This document shows positions 1 through 8,182 of a stretch of DNA of 13,486 bases, piece by piece. A program made the translations under genes and the position numbers. The notes beneath the pieces were generated by a model, which was given only the letters and a program-made list of their open reading frames with translations, was not told where the DNA came from and made no database searches. Source of the stretch: Burkholderiaceae bacterium. GTDB lineage: Bacteria > Pseudomonadota > Gammaproteobacteria > Burkholderiales > Burkholderiaceae. The first letter of the stretch is position 1. Each line of letters starts with the position of its first letter. The stretch lies in the NCBI GenBank assembly GCA_017998575.1, contig JAGOCV010000084.1, forward strand, positions 1 to 13,486, given 5' to 3'.

Positions 1-3
1 GGC

Positions 4-47
4 CTAGGGTTTGTCCTAGACCGTGCAGCTGGCCGCGCCAACATAAT
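4..47 (+). promoter_or_regulatory. Putative promoter of system 1 with operator-like dyad
   Basis: A 16-nt dyad, CTAGG-N6-CCTAG, lies at 4-19. A -10-like hexamer CATAAT lies at 42-47, starting 30.5 nt after the dyad centre, and no good -35 hexamer is seen. That places the dyad near -42 of a predicted start of transcription, where activators often replace a -35 element. The putative promoter of system 2 has the same geometry. This is inference from pattern only; the regulator is unknown and the sequence upstream is outside the window. Confidence 0.3.
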
Positions 48-98
48 CGCCACAATCAAAGACCGACGCAACGGACTAATTATCAAATCCGAAGCGCG

Positions 99-976
99 TT
101 GACCGACACCGCAACGACCCACCGCCCCATGTCCCTTCCTCCCACCGCCGCCGCCCCCCCGACCGGGACGGCGCCCGCCCAGGCCCCCGTGCTGGCGGTT
201 CACAACATCCAGATCGTCTATGGCGGCGCCATCGAGGCGGTGCGCGACGTCTCGCTCGAAGTGCAGGCCGGCCAGATCGTGGCGCTGCTCGGCTCCAACG
301 GGGCCGGCAAGTCCACCGTGCTCAAGGCCGTCTCGGCCGTGCTCGACGCCGAAGACGGCGAGATCGAGAAGGGCTCGATCCAGCTGTTCGGTCAGCACAT
401 CGAGAAAGCCGCCGCGCCCGAGATCGTGCGCCGTGGCCTGGTGCAGGTGCCCGAAGGCCGGCGCCTGTTCGCCACGCTCACAGTGGAAGAGAACCTGCTG
501 GTGGGCGCGCACCTGCAGAGCCGGCAGGTGCTGGACGAGGAGCGCGACAACGTGTTCCGCCTGTTCCCGCGCCTGCTGGAAAAGCGCAGTGTGATCGCGG
601 GCTACCTCTCGGGCGGCGAGCAGCAGATGGTGGCCATCGGCCGCGCGCTCATGAGCCGGCCCAAGGTGCTCGCGCTGGACGAACCTTCGCTGGGCCTGGC
701 GCCGCTGATCGTCTCCGAGATCTTCTCGGCCATCGAGACGCTGCGCGACCAGAACGGCCTGACCATCCTGCTGGTGGAGCAGAACGCCACCCGGGCGCTG
801 GCGATTGCCGACTACGCCTACATCATGGAAAACGGCCGCGTGGTGCTCGACGGCACCAGCGAGGCCCTGCGCCGCAACGCCGACGTGCGCGAGTTCTACC
901 TCGGCCTGAGCGCGGCCCAGGGCCGCACCAGCATGCGCGATGTCAAACACTACAAGCGCCGCAAAAGGTGGCTGTC

Positions 977-980
<4 letters not shown>
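99..980 (+). CDS. livF: ABC transporter ATP-binding protein, LivF type (system 1)
   Basis: Cytosolic ATPase subunit of a HAAT (branched-chain amino acid type) importer that should pair with the next gene's LivG ATPase to drive uptake. With the TTG start at 99 it has 293 residues. Visible motifs are Walker A GSNGAGKS (65-72), ABC signature LSGGEQQ (170-176) and Walker B ending in D194-E195. The switch position carries EQN (Q228) instead of His, as is usual in LivF. The C-terminus is very basic (KHYKRRKRWLS). The start is uncertain. TTG 99 has only a weak GAAG at 91-94, and ATG 129 has no ribosome binding site but would remove ten low-complexity residues. A Pro/Ala/Thr-rich stretch of about 30 residues precedes the conserved domain either way. 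TTG 99 is preferred because its spacing from the putative promoter matches that of system 2. The stop overlaps the livG start as ATGA. Confidence 0.93.
963..968 (+). promoter_or_regulatory. Ribosome binding site fixing the livG (system 1) start
   Basis: AAAAGG lies 8 nt upstream of ATG 977. It supports that start over the in-frame GTG at 968, which would overlap the site itself. Confidence 0.65.
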
Positions 981-1748
<768 letters not shown>

Positions 1749-1756
<8 letters not shown>

Positions 1757-3611
1757 CCACACCCGACTGATCCGCGGCGAGGCCACCATGCCCGGCCTGC
1801 TGCGCCTGCAGGCGCAGGAGCGCGGCGCGCAGGTGGCGCTGCGCGAGAAGATCCACGGCATCTGGCAGGGCCGCACCTGGCTCGAGTACTACCAGACCGC
1901 GCGCCGCGTGGCGCACGGCCTGACCAAGCTCGGCCTGCAGCGCGGCGACCGCATCATCATCGCGGCCGAAGACGTGCCCGAGTGGTTCTACGCCGACCTG
2001 GGCGCGCAGATGATCGGCGTGCAGGTGGTCGGCATCTACCCCACCAACCCCTGGGCCGAGGTGCAGTACATCGCCGGCCACTGCCAGGCCAGGCTGGCGG
2101 TGACGGGCGACCAGGAACAGACCGACAAGGTGCTCGACGCCCTGCGCGAAGGCCCTGGCCTGCCGCACCTGCAGCACATCTTCTGCGTCGACATGAAAGG
2201 CCTGCGCCGCTACGAGCCGGGCCGCCCGCACGCCTTCCAGCACCTGCTCGACCTGGGCGACCAGCTGGTGGCCGAAGACCCGCTGGCCGAACAGCGGCTG
2301 GACGGCCGGATCGACGCGCTGGTGCCCGACGACGTGAACATCCTCGTCTACACCTCCGGCACCACCGGCCCGCCCAAGGGCGCGATGCTCACGCACCGCA
2401 ACTTCGTCTACGGTGCCTACGCCTACATGGTGGCGCGCCAGATGACCGGCAAGCCGTTCGAGTCCGTGTGTTACCTGCCGCTGTGCCACGTGGCCGAGCG
2501 CACCTACTCGACGGTGCAGCACCTGATCTCGGGCGGCTGCGTCAACTTCGCGGAATCGGTGGACACCGTGGCCACCAACATCCGCGAGATCGGCCCCACC
2601 TTCTTCCTGGGCGTGCCGCGCATCTGGGAAAAGCTGCAGCAGGGCTTCGAGTTCCGCATGAAGGACAGCGGGCGCGCGCAGCGCTGGCTCTACCGCCTGG
2701 GCATGAAGCGCGGGCGCGCGCTGTCGGACCGGCGGGCCGAACACGGCCACCTCAAGGGCCTGGGCGACCGGCTGGAATTCGGCCTCTGGTACGTGCTGCT
2801 GTTCCGCAACATGCAGCGCCACATGGGGCTGAACCGCACCCACACCCGCATGTGCGGCGGGGCCTCGGTGTCGCCCGAGACGCTCAAGTTCTTCGACATC
2901 ATCGGCCTGCCGGTGGGGCAGGGCTACGGCCTCACCGAGGCCGGCGGGCTGGCCTTCGTGCAGGTGCCCGGGCGGCCGTTCATTCGCGGCAGCTGCGGCC
3001 CGGCCATGGAAGGCGTGGAGTGGCGCCTGGGCGAGGACAACGAAGTCTTCGTGCGCTCGCCCGGCGTGTTCACCGGCTACCTGTTCGACGAGAAGGGGAC
3101 CAAAGACATCCTCTCGGCCGATGGCTGGATCGCCACCGGCGACATCGTGGAGCAACACGGCGACGGCGAGATCGCGGTGGTGGACCGCAAGAAGGCCATC
3201 ATCATCACCAGCGGCGGCAAGAACATCGCGCCCTCGGAGATCGAGAACGCGATCAAGGACAGCCCCTTCGTGCGCGAAGCCATCGTGGTCGGCGAAGGCC
3301 GCAAGTTCCTGGGTGGTCTGGTGCAGATCGACTTCGACACCGTCGGCCGCTGGGCCGCCGAGCGCGACCTGCAGTACACGACCTACAAGTCGCTCACCCT
3401 GCTGCCCGAGGTCATCGAGCTGGTGCAGGGCGTGATCGACGAGGTCAATTCGCGCTTCGCCCGGGTGGAGAACGTGCGCAAGTTCGTGCTGCTGGAAAAG
3501 GAGCTCGACCACGACGACGGCGAGCTCACCGCGACGCAGAAGGTGCGCCGGGGACTCATCAACAAGAAGTTCGCTCGCGAGCTCGAGATCATCTATGGGA
3601 GCGCGCCATGA
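1749..3611 (+). CDS. AMP-binding acyl-CoA synthetase (long-chain type), system 1
   Basis: ANL-superfamily adenylate-forming enzyme of 620 residues: a carboxylic acid plus ATP gives an acyl-AMP, then CoA gives the acyl-CoA. The length and the LPLCHVAER stretch (H247) resemble the COG1022 long-chain (FAA1/bubblegum-like) group. Motifs are the P-loop YTSGTTGPPKG (201-211), GYGLTE (392-397), DGWIATGD (458-465, ATP-ribose-binding Asp) and the hinge region DRKK (479-482) followed by SGGKNIAPSEIE (488-499). A C-terminal Lys in TATQKVRR (K598) is in the place of the catalytic Lys. There is no signal peptide or membrane segment. The start has a strong GGAGG at 1738-1742. The gene overlaps livG by 8 nt and livH by 4 nt, so it is embedded in the transporter operon and probably activates the imported acid. 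Chain length or aromatic preference cannot be judged from sequence. Confidence 0.93.
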
Positions 3612-4480
3612 ACTACTTCATTGAACTGCTCGTCTCCGGCCTCGCGGTCGGGGCGATCTACGGTCTGGTGGCGATGGGCTTTGCCGTCATCTACAAGGCG
3701 ACCGGCATCGTCAACTTCGCCCAGGGCGAGATGGGCATGCTCAGCGCCTACATCACCTGGTCCCTGGCGACCACGCTGGGCACAGGCAGCCTGGCCACGG
3801 TCGCGCTGGCCATCGTGGTCGGCGCGTTGCTGGGGCTGCTGTGCGAGCGCCTGATCATGCGGCCCATGCTGGGCGAGCCGGTGCTCTCGGTGGTGCTGGT
3901 CACCGTGGGCCTGGCGGTGGTGCTGCGCTCCATCGTCACCATCGTCTGGGGCGCTTCGCCGCACAAGTTCGAGGTGGCGGGCGCGGACGAGATCGTGAAC
4001 ATGGCCGGCATCGGCCTGCGCGTGAGCCAGCTCGGTGTGCTCGCGGCCCTGGTGCTGGCGGTGGCGGGCTTCTGGTACTTCCTCGGCCACAGCCGCTTCG
4101 GCGTGGCGATGCGCGCCGTGGCCGCCGACGAGAAGACGGCGCGCCTCATGGGCGTGTCCACCGCGCGCGTGCAGGCCGTGGCCTGGGCCTCGGCTTCGGC
4201 GCTGGCGGGCCTGGCCGGCGCGCTGTTCGCGGTGATCTACGGCCTCACGCCGACCATCTACGAACTCGGCCTCAAGGCCTTCCCGGCCACCGTGCTGGGC
4301 GGCTTCGACTCGGTGCTGGGCTCGGGCGTGAGCGGTCTGATCATCGGCGTGCTCGAAAACATGACGGGTGGCTACCTGTCGAGTTCGCTCAAGGAAATCG
4401 CGGGCTTCATGCTGATCCTTGTGGTGCTCATGGTGCGGCCCTTCGGGCTGTTTGGCGAAAAACGAATCGAAAGAGTCTGA
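3608..4480 (+). CDS. livH: ABC transporter permease, LivH type (system 1)
   Basis: Inner-membrane permease of 290 residues, mostly hydrophobic, with roughly eight membrane segments as expected for LivH. The family hallmark NFAQGE is at 36-41 near the end of the first segment, and KAFPA (223-227) followed by VLGGF lies in the later conserved region. It should form the translocation pore with LivM and contact the LivF/LivG ATPases. The start ATG 3608 overlaps the synthetase stop (ATGA) and is served by GGGAG at 3597-3601, 6 nt away. The stop overlaps the livM start as TGATG. An 832-residue reading frame that runs into this gene from 1982 is an artefact of the open frame inside the synthetase gene. 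Confidence 0.95.
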   Translation: MNYFIELLVSGLAVGAIYGLVAMGFAVIYKATGIVNFAQGEMGMLSAYITWSLATTLGTGSLATVALAIVVGALLGLLCERLIMRPMLGEPVLSVVLVTVGLAVVLRSIVTIVWGASPHKFEVAGADEIVNMAGIGLRVSQLGVLAALVLAVAGFWYFLGHSRFGVAMRAVAADEKTARLMGVSTARVQAVAWASASALAGLAGALFAVIYGLTPTIYELGLKAFPATVLGGFDSVLGSGVSGLIIGVLENMTGGYLSSSLKEIAGFMLILVVLMVRPFGLFGEKRIERV

Positions 4481-5526
4481 TGCGCAGCGGATATTTCAAG
4501 GAGCACTACAGCGGGCTGGTCGTCCTCACGGACTCGCCCGTGGTGAAGGCCTGGGTCGCGGTCCTGATGGTGGCGCTGGTGGCGGCCCCCTTCCTGCTCG
4601 GCAACTTTGCGCTCTCGCACGTGACCATCATCCTGTTCACCCTGATCGGGGTGCTGGGGCTGACGGTCCTCACCGGGTTCGCGGGCCTGATCTCGCTCGG
4701 CCACGTGGGCTTCCTGATGCTGGGCGCGTATTCGTATGCCATTGGCGTCACGCGCCTGGGCCTGCCGCCCGAGCTGGCGCTGCTGGCGGCGGCGGTGGTG
4801 CCGGCCTTCTTCGGCCTGCTGGTGGGCCTGCCCTCGCTGCGCCTGCACGGCCTGTACCTGGCGATCACCACGCTGGCGTTCAGCCACATTGTGGCCACCG
4901 CCATCCTGGCCGGCGGCAAGTTCACCGGCGCGGGGCGCGGCATCATGGTGATGCGGCCGACGATGTTCGGCTTCGACCTCTCCAGCGACCGCGCCTTCTA
5001 CTGGTTCTGCCTGGTGATGTGCACGCTGGCCGTGCTGGTCACGCTCAACCTGCGCCGATCGGTGCTGGGGCGTGCGCTGGTGGCTCTGCGCGACAACGAC
5101 ATCGCCGCGCGCACCATGGGCATCAACCTGGTGCGCTACAAGCTGCTGGCCTTCCTCATCAGCGCCGCGCTCACCGGCCTGGCCGGTGCCATCATGGGCA
5201 TGTACCTGAGCATCGTCAGCGTCGAGGCGTTCCCCTTCCTGCTCTCCATCGAGGCGCTGGCCATCATCATCGTCGGCGGCCTGGGCTCCGTGCTGGGCGC
5301 GGTGCTGGGCACCGTCTTCATCGTCACGCTGCCCGAGGTGTTCAGCTCGCTGGTGCAACTGCTCGGCGGGCGCCTGCAGGACGTGATGACCACCAGCGCG
5401 CACGAGGTCAAGAGCGTGCTCTACGGCCTGGCCATCATCGGCTTCCTGCGCTTCGACCCGCGCGGCCTGCGCGGCATCTGGCACGACTTCCGGCACACCT
5501 GGGTCTATTGGCCCCTGCGTTACTGA
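4480..5526 (+). CDS. livM: ABC transporter permease, LivM type (system 1)
   Basis: Second permease subunit, 348 residues, partner of LivH. Family motifs are GFAGLISLGHVGF (66-78) and the cytoplasmic coupling stretch LRDNDIAARTMGI (203-215), followed by the alanine/glycine-rich segments typical of LivM. The N-terminus (MRSGYFKEHY) and the aromatic C-terminal tail (HTWVYWPLRY) extend beyond the membrane core and have counterparts in the system 2 LivM. ATG 4480 shares one base with the livH stop, and GAAAGAG at 4469-4475 is a plausible ribosome binding site. A 34-nt gap separates it from the binding-protein gene. Confidence 0.95.
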   Translation: MRSGYFKEHYSGLVVLTDSPVVKAWVAVLMVALVAAPFLLGNFALSHVTIILFTLIGVLGLTVLTGFAGLISLGHVGFLMLGAYSYAIGVTRLGLPPELALLAAAVVPAFFGLLVGLPSLRLHGLYLAITTLAFSHIVATAILAGGKFTGAGRGIMVMRPTMFGFDLSSDRAFYWFCLVMCTLAVLVTLNLRRSVLGRALVALRDNDIAARTMGINLVRYKLLAFLISAALTGLAGAIMGMYLSIVSVEAFPFLLSIEALAIIIVGGLGSVLGAVLGTVFIVTLPEVFSSLVQLLGGRLQDVMTTSAHEVKSVLYGLAIIGFLRFDPRGLRGIWHDFRHTWVYWPLRY

Positions 5527-5560
5527 CCCCCCGTTTTCACCCCCACCCCAAGGAGACAAC

Positions 5561-6718
5561 ATGAAACTGAAACTCACCCGCCTGGCTCTGGGCCTGCTGG
5601 CCGCCGGCACCTGTCTGAGTGCTGCTGCGCAGCAGCAGGGCGTGACCGACACCGAGATCGTGCTCGGCGACATCCTGCCGCTGACCGGCCCGCCCGCGCT
5701 GCTGGGCGTGGCCCACAACCTGGGGGTGAAGGCGGCGATTGCCGAAGCCAACGCCGCTGGCGGCATCCAAGGCCGCAAGCTGCGCCTGATCTCCGAGGAC
5801 GACGGCTACGTGCCCTCGCGCACCATCCAGGGCGTGCGCAAGCTCATCAACAGCGACAAGGTGTTCGCGCTGACCTCGGTTTCCGGCACGGCGCAGGCCC
5901 AGGCCGCGATGCCGCTGATCCAGCAGGCCGGCCTGCCCGCCATGGCGCCCATCACCACCTACGAAGGCCTGTACAAGCCGACCATCAAGAACGTGTTCGC
6001 GGTCGGCTACGACATGTCCAACGCGGTGGAAGAGCTGGCCGCGCGCATGGCCGACCGTTACCCCGGCAAGAAGTGGGCCCTGATCTCGCAGGACGACGAC
6101 TACGGCGAGAACGTGCGCGACGGTTTCGAGCGCGCGGCCAAGGCCAAGAAGCTGCAGGTGGTCTCCACCCAGATCTACAAGAAGGGCCAGACCGACTTCT
6201 CCTCGGAGATCCTGAAGGTCAAGCAGTCCGGTGCCGAGATCCTGCTGGCCGGGGGGGTGCTGGGCGAGAACGTGACCATGGTCAAGGAGCTGGAGCGCAT
6301 CAACCACAAGATCCCGGTGGGCGTGACCTATGTGTCGCGCGTGCCGGCAAGCGCCAAGCTGATGGGCGCGGCGGCCGAGAACGTGTACACCGTGGACTAC
6401 GTGTACCTGGAGAGCTCGCCGCAGGGCAAGGCCTTCACGGACAAGATCAGCAAGCACCTGAGCCCGGAGGAAATGGGCCGTGTCAACCGCTACACCTACA
6501 CCGGCTACTCCGCCACACGCGCGCTGTTCGACGCCATCGGCCGCTGCGGCAAGGCGCTGACCTGGGATTGCACCAACGCCGAGCTGGCCAAGGTGAACAA
6601 CCTCGACACCGGTGCCATGACCCCCATCGGCTTCACCGCCACCAACCATCTTGCAGCGCCCAAGCTCTTCCTGCTGAAGGCCGATCCGGCGGCTGCGACC
6701 TACAAGGCGGTTGAGTAA
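5561..6718 (+). CDS. Periplasmic substrate-binding protein, HAAT type (system 1)
   Basis: Type I periplasmic binding protein (Peripla_BP_6/LivK-like fold), 385 residues, expected to capture the ligand and deliver it to LivHM of system 1. A Sec signal peptide is clear: MKLK, a hydrophobic core, then predicted cleavage after AAA (residues 21-23), leaving mature Gln24. Typical stretches follow: an early TEIVLGDILPLTG strand, GGIQGRKLRL, a DDDYGENV segment and GQTDFSSE. Two Cys in the C-terminal part (C329 and C337) could form a disulfide. The start has a near-ideal AAGGAG at 5550-5555. Ligand identity is not evident; family members bind amino acids, aromatic acids and other small acids. The CoA ligase in the same operon favours a carboxylate (inference). 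It is the last gene before a probable terminator. Confidence 0.94.
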   Translation: MKLKLTRLALGLLAAGTCLSAAAQQQGVTDTEIVLGDILPLTGPPALLGVAHNLGVKAAIAEANAAGGIQGRKLRLISEDDGYVPSRTIQGVRKLINSDKVFALTSVSGTAQAQAAMPLIQQAGLPAMAPITTYEGLYKPTIKNVFAVGYDMSNAVEELAARMADRYPGKKWALISQDDDYGENVRDGFERAAKAKKLQVVSTQIYKKGQTDFSSEILKVKQSGAEILLAGGVLGENVTMVKELERINHKIPVGVTYVSRVPASAKLMGAAAENVYTVDYVYLESSPQGKAFTDKISKHLSPEEMGRVNRYTYTGYSATRALFDAIGRCGKALTWDCTNAELAKVNNLDTGAMTPIGFTATNHLAAPKLFLLKADPAAATYKAVE

Positions 6719-6799
6719 GCGTTTCGCGCCTGCTTGGGTTCGGGGCCGCTGGTGCGGGTGACCGTTCTCCGGCGCCTGCTCGCGGGCGACATCCCAGGA

Positions 6800-6836
6800 G
6801 CACGCCCACCCCTTCGTCAACAAGGGGTGGGCGTGC
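6800..6836 (+). terminator. Probable transcription terminator of system 1
   Basis: A perfect 15-bp GC-rich inverted repeat (arms 6800-6814 and 6822-6836) encloses a 7-nt loop, 81 nt after the system 1 binding-protein stop. No run of T follows, so it may act only as a Rho-independent-like or RNA-stabilising 3' hairpin. As a symmetrical hairpin it could work in both directions. Confidence 0.6.
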
Positions 6837-6843
6837 CTGCTTG

Positions 6844-7009
6844 TGTGGCCGCCGCGAATGGGGCGCCTGCGCCCGGCCACCCGCACCATCGACCCAGTGG
6901 AATGGCAGCGTGCAAACAGGAAGTCCGAATTCACTTTTCACTTGAAGTCGCCGCACTCTCGACGGATGGTGGGGTTCGCGGGCGCAGGCGCCGATTCGCG
7001 GTTGCCACA
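6844..7009. repeat. 166-nt imperfect palindrome with ~46-nt arms
   Basis: Left arm 6844-6890 and right arm 6965-7009 are inverted copies. Read 5' to 3' on each strand they share TGTGGC, CCGCGAAT, GGCGCCTGCGCCCG, ACCC and CACCATC in that order. That gives 39 paired positions out of 47, with two short length differences and two small mismatched blocks. The interior (6891-6964) is more AT-rich and shows only weak pairing. It could be a MITE-like or REP-type element, a pair of oppositely oriented intergenic repeats, or a structured RNA. I see no transposase and no clear target-site duplication. Confidence 0.7.
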
Positions 7010-7153
7010 GAGGGTGTGTGAAGTGGCGGTGTTGACGAAGTGACGCTGGCGGACCCGGGCCGCCATCCGCGAGCAGCGCCGGAGAACGCGGACCACGCCA
7101 GCCGTCAGCGCGAAGCCCAACGAGCGAAACCCAGCAGAACGAAAAAACGGGAT

Positions 7154-7197
7154 TCGTCGGATAGGACGATATTCCGAAGCAAGCCGGTTTCTACGAT
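7154..7197 (+). promoter_or_regulatory. Putative promoter of system 2 with operator-like dyad
   Basis: A dyad TCGTC-N6-GACGA lies at 7154-7169 and a weak -10-like hexamer TACGAT at 7192-7197, starting 30.5 nt from the dyad centre. This is the same spacing as at the start of the window. TAGGAC occurs at 7162-7167, and its reverse complement GTCCTA at 13-18. No good -35 is visible, as expected if an activator binds there. The putative leader to TTG 7246 would be about 42 nt. Pattern-based inference only. Confidence 0.3.
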
Positions 7198-7206
7198 CGC
7201 TGCAAC

Positions 7207-7229
7207 GCCCGCACACCCACAAAGCGGGC
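7207..7229 (+). promoter_or_regulatory. Leader hairpin just upstream of system 2 livH
   Basis: GCCCGC (7207-7212) pairs with GCGGGC (7224-7229) around an 11-nt loop, ending 6 nt before the GGAG ribosome binding site. It could affect translation start or leader stability. The stem is only six pairs in GC-rich DNA, so chance is possible. Confidence 0.3.
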
Positions 7230-7235
7230 CCCGAC

Positions 7236-7239
7236 GGAG
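7236..7239 (+). promoter_or_regulatory. Ribosome binding site supporting the TTG start of system 2 livH
   Basis: GGAG lies 6 nt upstream of TTG 7246. The protein beginning there matches the usual LivH N-terminus (about 34 residues before NFAQGE), so this rare start codon is well supported. Confidence 0.65.
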
Positions 7240-7245
7240 ACCCAG

Positions 7246-8121
7246 TTGCTCATCTTTCAAATCCTTGTGGCCGGCATCGCGCTCGGCTGCGTCTACGGCC
7301 TGATCGCACTCGGCTTCGTGCTGATCTACAAAGCCACCGAAACCGTCAACTTCGCCCAGGGCGAACTCATGATGCTCGGCGCCTTCATCTGCCTGGCCTG
7401 CATGGGCCCGCTCGGCATGCCCTTCTGGCTCGCCGCCGTCGCCGCCACCGGCGCCATGGCCCTCGTCGGCCTCGGCCTCGAACGCGCCGTCATCCGCCCC
7501 GTGCTCGGCCAACCCGCCTTCTCCATCGTCATGCTCACCATCGGCGTCGGTTACGTCGCCCGCGGCGGCGTCACCATGATCCCCGGCATCGGCACCGACA
7601 CCCACACCCTCGACGCCCCCTACAAAGGCGAAGCCGTCGAACTCGGCGGCCTCGTGCTCGCCGGCGAACAGATCCTCGTCATCGCCGCCACCGCCGCCCT
7701 CTGCGCCGGCCTGTGGCTGCTGTTCCGCTTCACCCGCGTCGGCATCGCCATGCAGGCCTCGTCACAGAACCAGCTCGCCGCCTACTACATGGGCATCCCC
7801 GTGCAGCGCCTCAACGGCCTGGTGTGGGCGCTGGCGGCAGCGGTGGCCACGGTCGCCGGCATCCTGCTCGCGCCCATCACCTTCGTGCACGTCAACATGG
7901 GCTTCATCGGCCTCAAGGCCTTCCCCGCCGCCATCATCGGCGGCTTCAGCAGCCTGCCCGGCGCCATCGTCGGCGGCCTCGTGATCGGCGTGGTGGAAGC
8001 ACTCTCCGGCTTCTTCCTGCCCGAAGGCTTCAAGGACGTGATGCCCTACGCCGTCGTGCTGCTGATGCTCGCCGTGCGACCCACCGGCCTGTTCGGCGAA
8101 CGCGCCCGAAAGAAAGTCTGA
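7246..8121 (+). CDS. livH: ABC transporter permease, LivH type (system 2)
   Basis: Inner-membrane permease of 291 residues, first gene of system 2. NFAQGE is at 35-40 and KAFPA at 224-228, followed by IIGGF, as in LivH; length and hydrophobic pattern match the family. It starts with TTG, supported by GGAG 6 nt upstream and by alignment with the system 1 LivH N-terminus. Codon use is distinctive: all nine Glu codons are GAA, whereas the downstream livG of the same system uses GAA once in twenty. C-ending Val, Leu and Ala codons are also prominent in its first half. This hints that the livH end of system 2 has a different history from the livG end. A 61-nt gap with a strong hairpin separates it from livM. 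Confidence 0.94.
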   Translation: MLIFQILVAGIALGCVYGLIALGFVLIYKATETVNFAQGELMMLGAFICLACMGPLGMPFWLAAVAATGAMALVGLGLERAVIRPVLGQPAFSIVMLTIGVGYVARGGVTMIPGIGTDTHTLDAPYKGEAVELGGLVLAGEQILVIAATAALCAGLWLLFRFTRVGIAMQASSQNQLAAYYMGIPVQRLNGLVWALAAAVATVAGILLAPITFVHVNMGFIGLKAFPAAIIGGFSSLPGAIVGGLVIGVVEALSGFFLPEGFKDVMPYAVVLLMLAVRPTGLFGERARKKV

Positions 8122-8130
8122 AGACCTTGT

Positions 8131-8166
8131 GGGTCAGACCACCCGCACAGCGGCGTGCTCTGACCC
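8131..8166. repeat. REP-like hairpin between livH and livM (system 2)
   Basis: GGGTCAGA (8131-8138) pairs perfectly with TCTGACCC (8159-8166). Inside, CAC (8140-8142) pairs with GTG (8155-8157) and CCGC (8143-8146) with GCGG (8150-8153) around an ACA loop, giving 15 pairs with one mismatch and one bulge. GTCAGA/TCTGAC arms resemble extragenic palindromes common in betaproteobacteria (recollection, not checked). There is no T tract, so a terminator is less likely. It ends 16 nt before the livM start. Confidence 0.6.
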
Positions 8167-8182
8167 CAACTGACCAAAAGCC

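Larger units (their letters stand above)
6719..7245. other. Intergenic region between the two transporter systems
   Basis: This 527-nt stretch has no gene I can support. Small open frames of 66-95 codons exist on both strands, but they overlap each other, lack convincing ribosome binding sites and resemble no known family. It holds a hairpin (6800-6836), a long imperfect palindrome (6844-7009), an 11-bp inverted repeat with one bulge (7041-7051 with 7096-7107), a putative promoter (7154-7197) and a leader hairpin (7207-7229). Confidence 0.7.

Noticed and set aside
3..98. Possible upstream extension of the first ORF, because its frame has no stop back to position 3
   Set aside because: The stretch is relatively AT-rich, shows no family similarity when translated, and contains promoter-like elements. 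LivF proteins do not need it.
1982..3607. Reading frame running through the synthetase gene into livH as one 832-residue fusion protein
   Set aside because: The first 540 or so residues are an out-of-frame Arg/Ala/Pro-rich shadow. The true LivH begins at ATG 3608 with its own ribosome binding site.
5561..5640. Possible lipoprotein signal in the binding proteins (Cys18 in system 1, Cys15 in system 2)
   Set aside because: The residues before Cys (A-G-T and L-A-L) do not fit a lipobox, and clear AxA signal peptidase I sites follow.
6726..6780. Short direct repeat GCGCCTGCT at 6726-6734 and 6772-6780
   Set aside because: Nine bases of GC-rich sequence is too short to exclude chance, and no element boundary goes with it.
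6734..7303. Small open frames of 66-95 codons in the intergenic region on both strands
   Set aside because: No convincing start sites, no recognisable motif, and they overlap the palindrome, hairpins and one another.
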